NCBI GenBank assembly: GCA_021153265.1
Contig: JAGKTU010000013.1
Span: forward strand, 1-35,165
Reading direction: 5' to 3'
Source: Clostridia bacterium
GTDB lineage: Bacteria > Bacillota > Clostridia > Oscillospirales > Oscillospiraceae
DNA: 35,165 nt
Part shown: positions 22,554 to 30,965 of the stretch, one piece after another
Layout: each line of letters starts with the position of its first letter
Position numbering within the stretch: the stretch's first letter is position 1
Position numbers and translations under genes: made by a program
Notes under the pieces: model-generated
The model's database searches: none
What the model saw: the letters and a program-made list of their open reading frames with translations, nothing else
What the model was told of the DNA's origin: nothing

Positions 22554-22591
22554 TCCCAAAGCAGGCGCGCTACCAGCTGCGCTACACCCGG
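22554..22591 (-). pseudogene. tRNA-Pro 5' half, cut at the anticodon loop
   Basis: CCGGGTG, TA, GCGC-AGCTGGTA-GCGC, G, CCTGC and TTTGGGA, then the match stops abruptly exactly after the anticodon loop. The D arm differs from the intact tRNA, so this is a different tRNA-Pro(UGG) allele that lost its 3' half. Confidence 0.8.
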
Positions 22592-22660
22592 ATACCATGG
22601 TATTATACACGAAAAGAATGGAAAATGCAACCGAAATTTATCATTTCCGGGAAATAAGAA

Positions 22661-22684
22661 GGCTGCCGCAAAACTGCGGCAGCC
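22661..22684 (-). terminator. Terminator of the lipoprotein gene
   Basis: A perfect 10-bp stem GGCTGCCGCA/TGCGGCAGCC with a 4-base loop, then TTCTTATTTCC on the minus strand. Confidence 0.85.
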
Positions 22685-22696
22685 CTGGTTTGTGGA

Positions 22697-23647
22697 TCAA
22701 TAGCCGAAATTTGCCAGCTCTTCGGCGGAAGGCTCGGAGAAATAGACGTTGTAAGTTTCGTCGATTGCGGAGATCACGACCCACACGTCACTGCCGGGCT
22801 CTACGGGCTCATCCTGGGTCTGGATGGTGCCCTCATTTCCGTTGATGATGATGTACTCAGCCCATTCGGGGATCTCAATGGTGTAGTAATAACCGCTCAC
22901 ATGGTTCAGGGGTTCACCGGGCCATGCACTGAAGACGTTCTCGCCGGTGGTGTTGCTCCATGCCCAGCAACCAGGGTGGCCCCAGGAGTCGGGGACGTAG
23001 GCGTGGACAGTGAAGGTCTCATTGCTGGGGTTGACTTCAATCTCGATGTCCTCGTAATCCTCGTAATCGTCATCGGAGGAGATATAGTCGCTTGCGTCGA
23101 AATTCTTGTCAATCTGACCCAGGGTGACATACTGGATCAGATCCTCAACCAGGTCCTCATCCTCGGTTTCGGCCATGATCATCCAGCCGTAGCCGTCCTG
23201 GACATAAAAACCGATCAGAGTGGCAGTCTCTTCGTAGGTGCCCAGGGTATAGAAAACACCGTTGGCGGAATCGACTTTCACCTCGTCATACATATCTTCA
23301 GTCAGCTCCATAAAGTATTCGGCGAAAGCCTTGGAGGAGGTGATATCATCATCACTGATATCAGTCATGGGACCGCAGGCTACGGTGATGGTGGCATCGT
23401 CGTTTTCGTGGCAGGCGGAGTCGGAAGCGGAATCGTCATCGCCGCCGAAATCGTCGCTGAGATAGTAGGTAAGGCCGTTGATTTCGTACTTTTCGAGAGT
23501 GTCCCGGATATCTTCTTTCTCGGTCTCTTCCTCGCCGTCGCTGCCCCGGTCGCGACCGCCGGAGGTATTGTCACAGCCGGCGAAGCAGCCGATGACCATA
23601 CACAGGGCCAGGATCAGGCACAGAAGCTTATAAAGGGAACATTTCAT
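22697..23647 (-). CDS. Lipoprotein with C-terminal CBM26-like (starch-binding) domain
   Basis: 316 aa. Signal KLLCLILALCMVIG with lipobox CFAGC (lipidated Cys about residue 25), then an acidic linker. A middle domain (about 50-190) contains YEINGLTYYLSDDF and a helical FAEYFMELTEDMYDEV. Residues about 205-300 (VHAYVPDSWGHPGCWAWS, FSAWPGEPL, YTIEIPEWAEYIIINGNEG, TIQTQD) match the pattern of family 26 starch-binding modules, with the usual W, WPG and QT landmarks. Very Asp/Glu-rich overall. It is likely anchored outside the membrane; glycan binding is inferred. ATG 23647 follows AAGGAGGA. Confidence 0.75.
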   Translation of the reverse strand: MKCSLYKLLCLILALCMVIGCFAGCDNTSGGRDRGSDGEEETEKEDIRDTLEKYEINGLTYYLSDDFGGDDDSASDSACHENDDATITVACGPMTDISDDDITSSKAFAEYFMELTEDMYDEVKVDSANGVFYTLGTYEETATLIGFYVQDGYGWMIMAETEDEDLVEDLIQYVTLGQIDKNFDASDYISSDDDYEDYEDIEIEVNPSNETFTVHAYVPDSWGHPGCWAWSNTTGENVFSAWPGEPLNHVSGYYYTIEIPEWAEYIIINGNEGTIQTQDEPVEPGSDVWVVISAIDETYNVYFSEPSAEELANFGY

Positions 23648-23713
23648 GGGGAATCCTCCTTCTGTTTATTTACAATACCAGTATAGTTAACAGGTGGAGG
23701 AAAGTCAAGAAAA

Positions 23714-23737
23714 ACCCTCCGGCTTATGCCGGAGGGT
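23714..23737. terminator. Terminator of ychF
   Basis: A perfect 10-bp stem ACCCTCCGGC-TTAT-GCCGGAGGGT just after the ychF stop, flanked by a T-run on the minus strand. Confidence 0.9.
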
Positions 23738-23743
23738 GCGGTA

Positions 23744-24841
23744 TTAAACGTTGAACAGGAAGTTGACGATGTCGCCGTCCTTCATGATATATTCCTTGCC
23801 CTCGCTGCGAACCTTGCCCTGAGCCTTGGCGGCAGCCATAGAGCCGATGGCCTGCATATCGTCGAAGGCGATGACCTCGGCACGGATGAAACCGCGCTCA
23901 AAGTCGGTGTGGATCTTGCCGGCGGCCTGAGGAGCCTTGGTGCCGCGCTTGATAGTCCACGCACGGCACTCGTCGGAGCCGGCGGTGAGGAAGGAGATGA
24001 GGCCCAGCAGCGCGTAGCTGGACTTGATCAGACGGTCCAGACCGCTTTCGGACACGCCCAGCTCTTCCATGAACATGGCCTTTTCATCGGGATCGTCCAA
24101 CTCGGCGATGTCGGCCTCCAGCTTGGCGCAGATGGGCAGCAGCTGGCTGCCTTCCTCGGCGGCCAGAGCCTTGACGGCCAGATAATGGCGGTTGTTTTCC
24201 GGCTCGTTGATCTCGTTTTCGGCCAGATTCGCCACATAAATGGTCTTTTTCAGAGTCAGCAGGTCGGAAGTGGAGATGATAGCCAGCTCTTCGGCATCGT
24301 CGGTGTAGGTGCGGGCCAGCTTGCCCTCGTTCAGGTGCTTCAGCAGTCCGGTGAACAGCTCAACTTCCTTGGCGAACTTCTTATCGCCGCCTTTCATGGC
24401 CTTCTGAGCCTTGTCGATACGGCGCTCCACCATTTCGATGTCGGCCATGACCAGCTCTAGATTGATGATATCGATGTCGCGCAGGGGATCGGTGCTGCCT
24501 TCCACGTGGGTGACGTTGGAATCGTCGAAGCAGCGGACCACGTGGACGATGGCGTCGGTGGTGCGGATGTTAGAGAGGAACTTGTTGCCCAGACCTTCGC
24601 CCTTGGAAGCGCCCTTAACAAGACCGGCGATATCCACGAATTCGATGACAGCGGGGGTGGTCTTCTTGGGGGAGTAGAAGTCAGACAGCCAATTCAACCG
24701 CTCGTCGGGAACGGAAACCACACCCACATTGGGGTCGATGGTGCAGAATGCGTAGTTGTCCGCAGGGACACCTGCGTTGGTGATTGCGTTGAAGAGGGTG
24801 GACTTGCCGACGTTGGGAAGTCCCACAATGCCGAGTTTCAT
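23744..24841 (-). CDS. ychF: Redox-regulated ATPase/GTPase YchF
   Basis: 365 aa, normal YchF length. G1 GLPNVGKST (7-15), a G3-equivalent DIAGLVKGAS near residue 69-78, a coiled-coil middle and a C-terminal TGS domain (KAPQAAGKIHTDFERGFIRA, then DGDIVNFLFNV). YchF is a universal Obg-related P-loop protein that prefers ATP and associates with ribosomes. The ATG is 20 bases downstream of the sdaA stop with AAAGGATG between, so the two are co-transcribed. Confidence 0.97.
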   Translation of the reverse strand: MKLGIVGLPNVGKSTLFNAITNAGVPADNYAFCTIDPNVGVVSVPDERLNWLSDFYSPKKTTPAVIEFVDIAGLVKGASKGEGLGNKFLSNIRTTDAIVHVVRCFDDSNVTHVEGSTDPLRDIDIINLELVMADIEMVERRIDKAQKAMKGGDKKFAKEVELFTGLLKHLNEGKLARTYTDDAEELAIISTSDLLTLKKTIYVANLAENEINEPENNRHYLAVKALAAEEGSQLLPICAKLEADIAELDDPDEKAMFMEELGVSESGLDRLIKSSYALLGLISFLTAGSDECRAWTIKRGTKAPQAAGKIHTDFERGFIRAEVIAFDDMQAIGSMAAAKAQGKVRSEGKEYIMKDGDIVNFLFNV

Positions 24842-24861
24842 GTTTTATTTCATCCTTTCGG

Positions 24862-26085
24862 TTATTTACGTTTTGCTTTCTTCCGGTCGTAGAGCCGGGC
24901 GAGGCCGCCTTCGCTGGTTTCTTTGTACTGGTGGCTCAGGTTCAGGCCGGTCTCCTTCATGGCGCGGCAGACCATATCATAGCTGATGCGCCGGGAGCCG
25001 GTGAGGAAGTAGCTCAAATTGCAGGCATTCATGGCCCGCATGGCGGCTACGGCGTTGCGCTCGATGCAGGGGATCTGCACCAGACCGCAAATGGGGTCGC
25101 AGGTCAGACCCAAGTGATGCTCCATGGCAACCTCAGCGGCATACTCCACCTGATCTAAGTCCTGTCCGTAAAGCTCTGCCAGTGCAGCAGCCGCCATGGA
25201 GCAGGCAGTGCCGATCTCGGCCTGACAGCCGCATTCCGCGCCGGAGATGGAGGCGTTGGTCTTGGTCAGATTGCCGATGATACCGGCGGTGGCAAGACCC
25301 CGGATGATCTGCTCATCGGTATAGCCACGGGTGTCCTGGGCGTATTTGAGCACTGCGGGCAGCACACCGCAGGCACCGCAGGTGGGGGCGGTGACGATGG
25401 TGCCGTTGCCGGCGTTCTGTTCGGCTACGGCGTAGGCGTAGGCGGCGATCTTCTGGAACTCCAGCAGGGCAGGCACCTGCTCCTCGGGTTCGCATTCGTA
25501 CAGATACTTGGCCTTGCGCTGGACTTTCAGTCCGCCGGGGAGGATTCCCTCGGTGGAAAGACCGTCGGAAATGGACTGCTTCATGGTTTGCCAGACGTTC
25601 ATAAGAAAATCCCAGATTTCCGGACCTTCGTTCAGCTCCACATATTCAGACAGCTTGCCAATATAGCGCCATTTGCAGAAATCCAGAATCTCAGCAAAGG
25701 AATGCTCGATGTACACTTCTTCCTCGGCTTTGCTGCGAGGCTGGCCGGGGATACGGATATCACCGCCGCCGATGGACTCTACCCGGAGGAAGCCGATCTC
25801 GTGGCCGTCCCGGAAAGCGGCGAAGTCCATGGTGTTGGGGTGCATGCCTTCCCAAGTGTGCTCGGAGAAGACGATCTTTGTACGCGCATCTCCCAGGGTG
25901 TCCAGCAGGACCCGGTCGGTGCCGTGGCCTACGCCTGTCTTGTTCAGCGAGCCGTATAGGGTCACCCGGAAGGCTTCGGCTTCGCGATGCCGTTCCATAA
26001 ACAGCTTGGCCGCACGCTCCGGACCCATGGTGTGGGAGGAGGAAGGACCCTTGCCGATTTTATAAATTTCGCGGATGGATTTCAT
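24862..26085 (-). CDS. sdaA: L-serine ammonia-lyase (iron-sulfur dependent)
   Basis: 407 aa single-chain L-serine dehydratase, which converts L-serine to pyruvate and ammonia. The beta part starts SIREIYKIGKGPSSSHTMGP and the alpha part holds TAPTCGACGVLPAVLKYA and SGAECGCQAEIGTACSM, then LTCDPICGLVQIPCIERNA; the conserved Cys residues there supply the [4Fe-4S] ligands. Many Firmicutes split this enzyme into SdaAA/SdaAB; here it is fused. Some fused enzymes are longer (E. coli about 454 aa), so this is a compact form. It has its own promoter at 26119-26147 and is followed by ychF. Confidence 0.95.
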   Translation of the reverse strand: MKSIREIYKIGKGPSSSHTMGPERAAKLFMERHREAEAFRVTLYGSLNKTGVGHGTDRVLLDTLGDARTKIVFSEHTWEGMHPNTMDFAAFRDGHEIGFLRVESIGGGDIRIPGQPRSKAEEEVYIEHSFAEILDFCKWRYIGKLSEYVELNEGPEIWDFLMNVWQTMKQSISDGLSTEGILPGGLKVQRKAKYLYECEPEEQVPALLEFQKIAAYAYAVAEQNAGNGTIVTAPTCGACGVLPAVLKYAQDTRGYTDEQIIRGLATAGIIGNLTKTNASISGAECGCQAEIGTACSMAAAALAELYGQDLDQVEYAAEVAMEHHLGLTCDPICGLVQIPCIERNAVAAMRAMNACNLSYFLTGSRRISYDMVCRAMKETGLNLSHQYKETSEGGLARLYDRKKAKRK

Positions 26086-26118
26086 GGGAAATACCTCCGT
26101 AATGGATTTTCACCCACA

Positions 26119-26147
26119 AGTATACCAAAGACGGCAGGAAATTACAA
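26119..26147 (-). promoter_or_regulatory. Promoter of sdaA
   Basis: On the minus strand, TTGTAA (26142-26147), a 17-base spacer and TATACT (26119-26124), 33 bases before the start codon. Confidence 0.7.
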
Positions 26148-26150
26148 TGA

Positions 26151-26176
26151 TTTTTCCGAAATTATTCTCGGAAAAA
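26151..26176. promoter_or_regulatory. Inverted repeat between divergent sdaA and proS promoters
   Basis: A perfect 9-bp inverted repeat, TTTTTCCGA (26151-26159) and TCGGAAAAA (26168-26176). It abuts the sdaA -35 element and lies upstream of the proS promoter. It may be an operator or an insulating terminator. Confidence 0.45.
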
Positions 26177-26198
26177 GTGAAATGGAGGCTTCATCCTC

Positions 26199-26217
26199 TT
26201 GACATTGGTGCTATAAT
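26199..26217 (+). promoter_or_regulatory. Promoter of proS (extended -10)
   Basis: TGC-TATAAT (26209-26217) is an extended -10 element. The TTGACA at 26199 is too close (7 bases) to act with it, but could pair with TATAGT at 26219-26224 at a short 14-base spacing. Confidence 0.6.
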
Positions 26218-26258
26218 ATATAGTACGAGAATTTGGAAACCTTGAGAGGATGAAAGAT

Positions 26259-27695
26259 ATGGCAAAAGATAAAAAGGTCGAACAGATCACCGACATGGAA
26301 GTGGACTTTGCCCAGTGGTTCACCGATGTGTGCAAGAAGGCACAGCTCATCGACTACTCTTCCGTGAAGGGTGTGTTCATTTACCGTCCCTATGGCTACG
26401 CCATCTGGGAGAATATCCAGAACATCATGGATAAGGAGTTCAAGAAGCAGGGCGTTGAGAATGTCTACATGCCCATGCTGATCCCCGAGAGCCTGCTGCA
26501 GAAGGAGAAGGACCACGTCGAGGGCTTCGCTCCCGAGTGCGCATGGGTCACTCTGGGCGGCGGCGAAAAGTTGGAGGAAAAGATGGCCATCCGTCCCACC
26601 TCCGAGACTCTGTTCTGCGAGCACTTTGCAAATGTGCTGCAGTCTCACCGGGATCTGCCCATGAAGTATAACCAGTGGTGCAGCGTGCTGCGCTGGGAGA
26701 AGACCTCCCGTCCCTTCCTGCGCCACCGTGAGTTCTTGTGGCAGGAGGGTCACACCATCCATGCTACCGCTGAGGAGGCTAAGGAATTCACCGAGACCAT
26801 GCTGAATGTCTACGCCGACTTCTGCGAGAATGTGCTGGCTATGCCTGTTACCCGCGGCCAGAAGACCGACAAGGAGAAGTTCAACGGCGCTGAGGCTACC
26901 TATACCATCGAGTGCATGATGCATGACCGCAAGGCTCTGCAGGCCGGCACTTCCCACTACTTCGGTGATGGCTTTGCCAAGGCTTTTGGTATCGAGTTCA
27001 CCGACAAGACCAATAAGAAGACCAATCCCCACGAAACTTCCTGGGGCGTGTCCACCCGTTTGATCGGCGGCATCATCATGACCCACGGTGACAACAACGG
27101 TCTGGTGCTGCCTCCCAAGGTTGCACCCGTTCAGGTGGTCATCCTGCCCGTGGCGCAGCATAAGCCCGGCGTTCTGGATGCCGCCAACGGTCTTAAGAAC
27201 CGTCTGATCGAGGCTGGTTTCCGTGTGAAGCTGGACGACAGCGACAACTCCATGGGTTGGAAGTGCGCCGAGTACGAGATGAAGGGTGTTCCCCTGCGTG
27301 TCGAGTGCGGCCCCCGGGATCTGGAGAACGGCCAGTGCGTCATTGTCCGCCGTACCGACCGCGAGAAGATCGTCTGCAAGCTGGAGGATCTGGAAAAGAC
27401 CGTTGCCGAGCAGCTGGAGGCTGTCCACAATGGCATGTTCGCCCGGGCCAAGCAGAATCTGGACGAGCACATCTACGAAGCTCACTCCGTGGAGGAGGCC
27501 AAGGAGCTGCAGGAGAAGAATGGCGGCTACATCAAGACCATGTGGTGCGGCGAGCTGGATTGCGAGCTGAAGATGAAGGAAGTGGCCGGCATGTCCTCCC
27601 GCTGCATCCCCTTCGCTCAGGAAAAACTGGGTGACACCTGCGCCTGCTGCGGCAAGCCTGCAGACAAGATGATCTACTGGGGCGTAGCATACTAA
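26259..27695 (+). CDS. proS: Prolyl-tRNA synthetase (archaeal/eukaryotic-type, ProS type 3)
   Basis: 478 aa, the short form without the bacterial editing insert. Class II motifs: motif 1 around YRPYGYAIWENIQNIMD ending in P of YMPMLIP, motif 2 SVLRWEKTSRPFLRHREFLWQEGHT, split here at ETSRP-like and FLWQEGHT, and motif 3 near the anticodon-binding domain junction. The C-terminal zinc-like domain has CGELDCELK, CACCGKP and ends IYWGVAY, as usual for this type. ATG 26259 has GAGAGGATG at a proper distance; the ATG at 26250 overlaps that site. It charges tRNA-Pro; one tRNA-Pro gene lies 4 kb away. Confidence 0.96.
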   Translation: MAKDKKVEQITDMEVDFAQWFTDVCKKAQLIDYSSVKGVFIYRPYGYAIWENIQNIMDKEFKKQGVENVYMPMLIPESLLQKEKDHVEGFAPECAWVTLGGGEKLEEKMAIRPTSETLFCEHFANVLQSHRDLPMKYNQWCSVLRWEKTSRPFLRHREFLWQEGHTIHATAEEAKEFTETMLNVYADFCENVLAMPVTRGQKTDKEKFNGAEATYTIECMMHDRKALQAGTSHYFGDGFAKAFGIEFTDKTNKKTNPHETSWGVSTRLIGGIIMTHGDNNGLVLPPKVAPVQVVILPVAQHKPGVLDAANGLKNRLIEAGFRVKLDDSDNSMGWKCAEYEMKGVPLRVECGPRDLENGQCVIVRRTDREKIVCKLEDLEKTVAEQLEAVHNGMFARAKQNLDEHIYEAHSVEEAKELQEKNGGYIKTMWCGELDCELKMKEVAGMSSRCIPFAQEKLGDTCACCGKPADKMIYWGVAY

Positions 27696-27721
27696 ATTAA
27701 GTCGCATTTAAGAAGAATCTG

Positions 27722-27762
27722 AAAGCGATGCAGTTGACCGAAACGGCCGGCTGCATCGCTTT
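27722..27762 (+). terminator. Terminator of proS
   Basis: A 12-bp stem AAAGCGATGCAG/CTGCATCGCTTT with a nested CCG/CGG hairpin in the loop, followed by TGCTTT. Confidence 0.75.
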
Positions 27763-27783
27763 TGCTTTGGAAGGGGGAGAAAT

Positions 27784-28284
27784 ATGGAGCGGATCGTGAT
27801 CATTGGCTGTGGTGGGGCAGGGAAAAGCACTCTGGCACGGCAGTTGGGAGAAAAACTGGATCTTCCCGTGGTGCATTTGGATGGTATTTTTTGGCTGCCC
27901 GGATGGGTAGAAATGGATCGGGACGAATTTGATCGGCGGGTTCGGGAGGAAATGGCGAAGGAGAAATGGATCATCGACGGCAACTATAACCGGACGATGC
28001 CCGAACGCATCGCAAGATGTGACACGGTTATCTATCTGGATTTTTCCCGCATAACGTGTCTTTATGGCATTTTCAAGCGACTTCTGACCAACTTGGGCAA
28101 GACCCGGCCGGATATGGGTCGGGGGTGTAAGGAGAAGATCGATTTGGAATTTCTGGTCTGGGTGTGGAACTATAACAAGAAGCACCAGCAACGCTACTAT
28201 AAATTGCTGAACGAAGCCGAGCACGCAGAGACCATTGTGCTGAAGAACCGAAGAATGGTGAAAAAGTTCTTAAATAGCCTGTAA
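27784..28284 (+). CDS. P-loop kinase-like NTPase (topology modulation/FlaR-like)
   Basis: 166 aa, adenylate-kinase-like. Walker A GCGGAGKST (8-16), then LPVVHLDGIFWLPGW, WIIDGNYNRTMPERI and a Walker-B-like DTVIYLDFSR. This matches the small proteins often annotated as DNA topology modulation protein or AAA family ATPase; real substrate unknown. The C-terminus is basic and helical. The ATG follows GGAAGGGGGAG. It is a separate unit between the proS terminator and a terminator shared with gdhA. Confidence 0.8.
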   Translation: MERIVIIGCGGAGKSTLARQLGEKLDLPVVHLDGIFWLPGWVEMDRDEFDRRVREEMAKEKWIIDGNYNRTMPERIARCDTVIYLDFSRITCLYGIFKRLLTNLGKTRPDMGRGCKEKIDLEFLVWVWNYNKKHQQRYYKLLNEAEHAETIVLKNRRMVKKFLNSL

Positions 28285-28290
28285 AAATAA

Positions 28291-28316
28291 AATCCCCGGA
28301 CATTAGTCCGGGGATT
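28291..28316. terminator. Bidirectional terminator
   Basis: A perfect 11-bp stem AATCCCCGGAC-ATTA-GTCCGGGGATT between the converging NTPase and gdhA genes. Confidence 0.9.
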
Positions 28317-28327
28317 TGTTTTGTAAA

Positions 28328-29662
28328 TTACACAATGCCCTGTGCGTTCATGGCATCGGCGACCTTCAGGAAACCGGCGATGTTGGCACCGGCAACGTAG
28401 TTACCTTCCATGCCGTATTCCTTGGCGGCCTTGTCGAGATTGTGGAAGATGTTGACCATGATGGTCTTCAGCTTGGCATCCACTTCCTCAAAGGTCCAGC
28501 TGAGGCGCTCGGAGTTCTGGGTCATCTCCAGTGCGGAGGTGGCGACGCCGCCGGCGTTGGAAGCCTTGCCGGGGCAGAACAGCAGACCGCTCTTCTGCAG
28601 GTACTCAGTAGCCTCCAGAGTGGTGGGCATGTTAGCACCCTCAGCCACGGCGAAGCAGCCGTTGGCCACCAGCATCTTGGCATCGTCCAGCAGCAGCTCG
28701 TTCTGGGTGGCGCAGGGAAGAGCCACGTCGCACTTGACGGACCAGACACCCTTGCCCTCGTGGTAGACGGAGTTGGGACGACGCTTTGCATACTCGGTCA
28801 GACGGGCGCGCATCTTCTGCTTGACCTCGATCAGAGTAGCCACATCGATGCCATCGGGATCGTAGATCCAGCCGGTGGAATCGGAGCAGGTGACAGGCTT
28901 GGCACCCAGCTGCCATGCCTTCTCGATGGCGTAAGTAGCGACGTTGCCGGCACCGGAGACGGCGACGATCTTGCCCTCCAGAGTCTTGCCGTTGCACTTG
29001 AGCATCTCGTCGGTCAGGTACAGCAGACCGTAGCCGGTGGCCTGGGTACGGGCCAGAGAACCGCCGTAGGACAGACCCTTGCCGGTGAAGACGCCCTCAT
29101 AGACGTCGCGGAGGCGCTTATACTGGCCGAACATATAGCCGACCTCTCTTGCACCGACACCGATGTCACCGGCGGGAACGTCGGTATTGGCGCCGATGTA
29201 CTTATACAGTTCGTTCATCAGGCTCTGGCAGAAGGCCATGACCTCGCGGTCGGACTTGCCCTTGGGATCGAAGTCGGAACCGCCCTTGCCGCCGCCGATG
29301 GGCAGGCCGGTCAGGCTGTTCTTGAAGGTCTGCTCAAAGCCCAGGAACTTCAGAATGGACAGGTTGACGGAGGGGTGGAAACGCATACCGCCCTTGTAGG
29401 GGCCGATGGCGGAGTTGAACTGGACGCGGTAGGCGTTGTTGACCTGAACCTGACCCTTGTCGTCCACCCAGGGTACGCGGAACATGATGACCCGCTCGGG
29501 GGTGGTCAGCCGCTCCAGCAGGGCGTTGCGGCGGTAGCTGTCCTCGTTCTTTTCAATGACGGCACGCAGGGACTCCAGAACCTCAGTAACGGCCTGATTG
29601 AATTCGGGCTGATCGGGATTCTGCTTCTTCACCCGTGCCAGGGTTTCGTCTACATAACTCAT
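28328..29662 (-). CDS. gdhA: Glutamate dehydrogenase (hexameric, probably NADP-dependent)
   Basis: 444 aa from ATG 29662 (RBS AGAGGAGGACA), standard GdhA length; the longer open frame upstream runs through the promoter. Substrate region KGGMRFHPSVNLSILKFLGF and the catalytic Lys in PIGGGKGGSDFDPKG. The Rossmann region is VAVSGAGNVATYAIEKA. GPYKGGMRFHP and the later NAGGVATSALEMTQN are typical of the small hexameric family. It converts 2-oxoglutarate and ammonia to glutamate (or the reverse). Single gene with promoter 29703-29731. Confidence 0.96.
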   Translation of the reverse strand: MSYVDETLARVKKQNPDQPEFNQAVTEVLESLRAVIEKNEDSYRRNALLERLTTPERVIMFRVPWVDDKGQVQVNNAYRVQFNSAIGPYKGGMRFHPSVNLSILKFLGFEQTFKNSLTGLPIGGGKGGSDFDPKGKSDREVMAFCQSLMNELYKYIGANTDVPAGDIGVGAREVGYMFGQYKRLRDVYEGVFTGKGLSYGGSLARTQATGYGLLYLTDEMLKCNGKTLEGKIVAVSGAGNVATYAIEKAWQLGAKPVTCSDSTGWIYDPDGIDVATLIEVKQKMRARLTEYAKRRPNSVYHEGKGVWSVKCDVALPCATQNELLLDDAKMLVANGCFAVAEGANMPTTLEATEYLQKSGLLFCPGKASNAGGVATSALEMTQNSERLSWTFEEVDAKLKTIMVNIFHNLDKAAKEYGMEGNYVAGANIAGFLKVADAMNAQGIV

Positions 29663-29702
29663 ATACAAATGTCCTCCTCTGGAAGAATTTAAGATGCGAC
29701 CT

Positions 29703-29731
29703 ATTGTAGCAGATGGGAATTGAGAATACAA
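29703..29731 (-). promoter_or_regulatory. Promoter of gdhA
   Basis: On the minus strand, TTGTAT (29726-29731), a 17-base spacer and TACAAT (29703-29708). Confidence 0.65.
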
Positions 29732-29777
29732 GTGTTTTTTGCAAGTATTTTTACAAAAATTGCAGGAATATAGGAAG

Positions 29778-29804
29778 AAACGCCGATTTCCACAATCGGC
29801 GTTT
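29778..29804 (-). terminator. Terminator of the Nudix-mnmE-cysteine desulfurase operon
   Basis: A perfect 11-bp stem AAACGCCGATT/AATCGGCGTTT (29778-29788/29794-29804), followed by T-rich sequence on the minus strand. Confidence 0.85.
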
Positions 29805-29833
29805 CTGATTTGAAGGAAATATTGTGCAGAATT

Positions 29834-30961
29834 TCACCGTGCCCGGGGCAGAATCTCGTCCCGGAGGACACGGAAGAGGGTGTCCAGCTCCTCGGCGGTG
29901 GTATCCCGGCAGAGGGAGAGGCGGAAAGAGCCGTCCATAGCCCGGTCGGAAAGCTTCATAGCCTGCAGAACATGGCTGCGGTGACCTTTGGCGCAGGCGC
30001 TGCCTGCAGAGACGCAGATGCCGTGATCCTGCAGGATGTTGATGGTGTTCTGGGTGGGCACGCCGGGGATGGCGAGGGAAAGAATGTGGGGGGCTTCGTG
30101 GGCGCCGTTGACGAGGATGCCGGGGAGTTGCTGAATCTTTGCGATAAAATCGGCAAGCAACTGATGTTCTCGGAGGGAATCTTCCCGGAAGGTGGCACTT
30201 ACTGCGGCGCAGGCAGCGGCGAAGCCGAAAATGGCAGGGGTGGCCTCGGTGCCGCTGCGGAAATTGCCCTCCTGACCGCCGCCGATGAGCAGGGCAGGGA
30301 AGGACTTGAGCCGGGGGGCGATATAGAGAGCGCCGGCACCCTTGGGGCCGTGGACTTTATGGGAAGACACGGTGATCAGATCTGCGCCCAGAGTCTTGGC
30401 GGCGAAGGGGACTTTCAAGAAACCCTGAACCGCATCGGTGTGGAAGATGGCGTCGGGACAGAACTTGTGGGTCAGCTTTGCCATCTGGGCAATGGGCATG
30501 ACGGAGCCGACTTCGTTGTTGACCATCATGATGGAGACCAAAATGGTGTCTTTGCGCAAGGCGGCCTTCAGGTCGGCAAGGGTGATGCGGCCCAGCTCGT
30601 CCGGCTGGAGGTAGGTCACTTCGAAACCCTGCATCTCCAGCTCTTTCATGCAGTTGAGGACGGCATGATGCTCGATGGCGGTGGTGATGATGTGCTTGTG
30701 CTTCTTTCCGTAGCGGCGGGCAGTGCCGAAAATGGCCCAGTTGTCGGCTTCGGTGCCGCCGGAGGTGAAAAATACACGGTCCGGCTCGGCGCCCATGGCG
30801 GCGGCAACCTTGTGACGAGCCTCCCGGAGAAACTTTGCGGCATCAAAGCCAAAGCCGTACAGGGCGCTGGGGTTGGCCCAGTTGTCCGTAAGAGCCTGCG
30901 TCATGGCGGCAACGGCTTCGGGGCAGGGCTTGGTGGTTGCGGAATTGTCAAGATAGATCAT
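29834..30961 (-). CDS. Cysteine desulfurase (NifS/IscS-like)
   Basis: 375 aa PLP enzyme, aminotransferase class V. It starts MIYLDNSATTKP. The PLP-binding Lys is in SSHKVHGPKG near residue 200, and the persulfide Cys is in VSAGSACAKGHRSH near residue 323, in a long group I-type loop. It removes sulfur from cysteine for Fe-S clusters and thiolated tRNA. It starts 4 bases after mnmE, so the pairing suggests sulfur supply for wobble-uridine 2-thiolation, although mnmA is not in the window. Confidence 0.93.
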   Translation of the reverse strand: MIYLDNSATTKPCPEAVAAMTQALTDNWANPSALYGFGFDAAKFLREARHKVAAAMGAEPDRVFFTSGGTEADNWAIFGTARRYGKKHKHIITTAIEHHAVLNCMKELEMQGFEVTYLQPDELGRITLADLKAALRKDTILVSIMMVNNEVGSVMPIAQMAKLTHKFCPDAIFHTDAVQGFLKVPFAAKTLGADLITVSSHKVHGPKGAGALYIAPRLKSFPALLIGGGQEGNFRSGTEATPAIFGFAAACAAVSATFREDSLREHQLLADFIAKIQQLPGILVNGAHEAPHILSLAIPGVPTQNTINILQDHGICVSAGSACAKGHRSHVLQAMKLSDRAMDGSFRLSLCRDTTAEELDTLFRVLRDEILPRAR

Positions 30962-30965
30962 AATG

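Noticed and set aside
26086..26258. T-box riboswitch upstream of proS
   Set aside because: The promoter lies only about 40 bases from the start, leaving no room for a specifier loop or T-box sequence.
26211..27707. 498-codon minus-strand frame opposite proS
   Set aside because: Leucine/glycine-rich shadow of a GC-biased gene with no domain; proS on the other strand is certain.
28316..29692. 458-codon plus-strand frame opposite gdhA, and the similar one at 29810-31006 opposite the cysteine desulfurase
   Set aside because: Low-complexity Val/Gly/Leu shadows of well-identified genes, without starts or motifs of their own.
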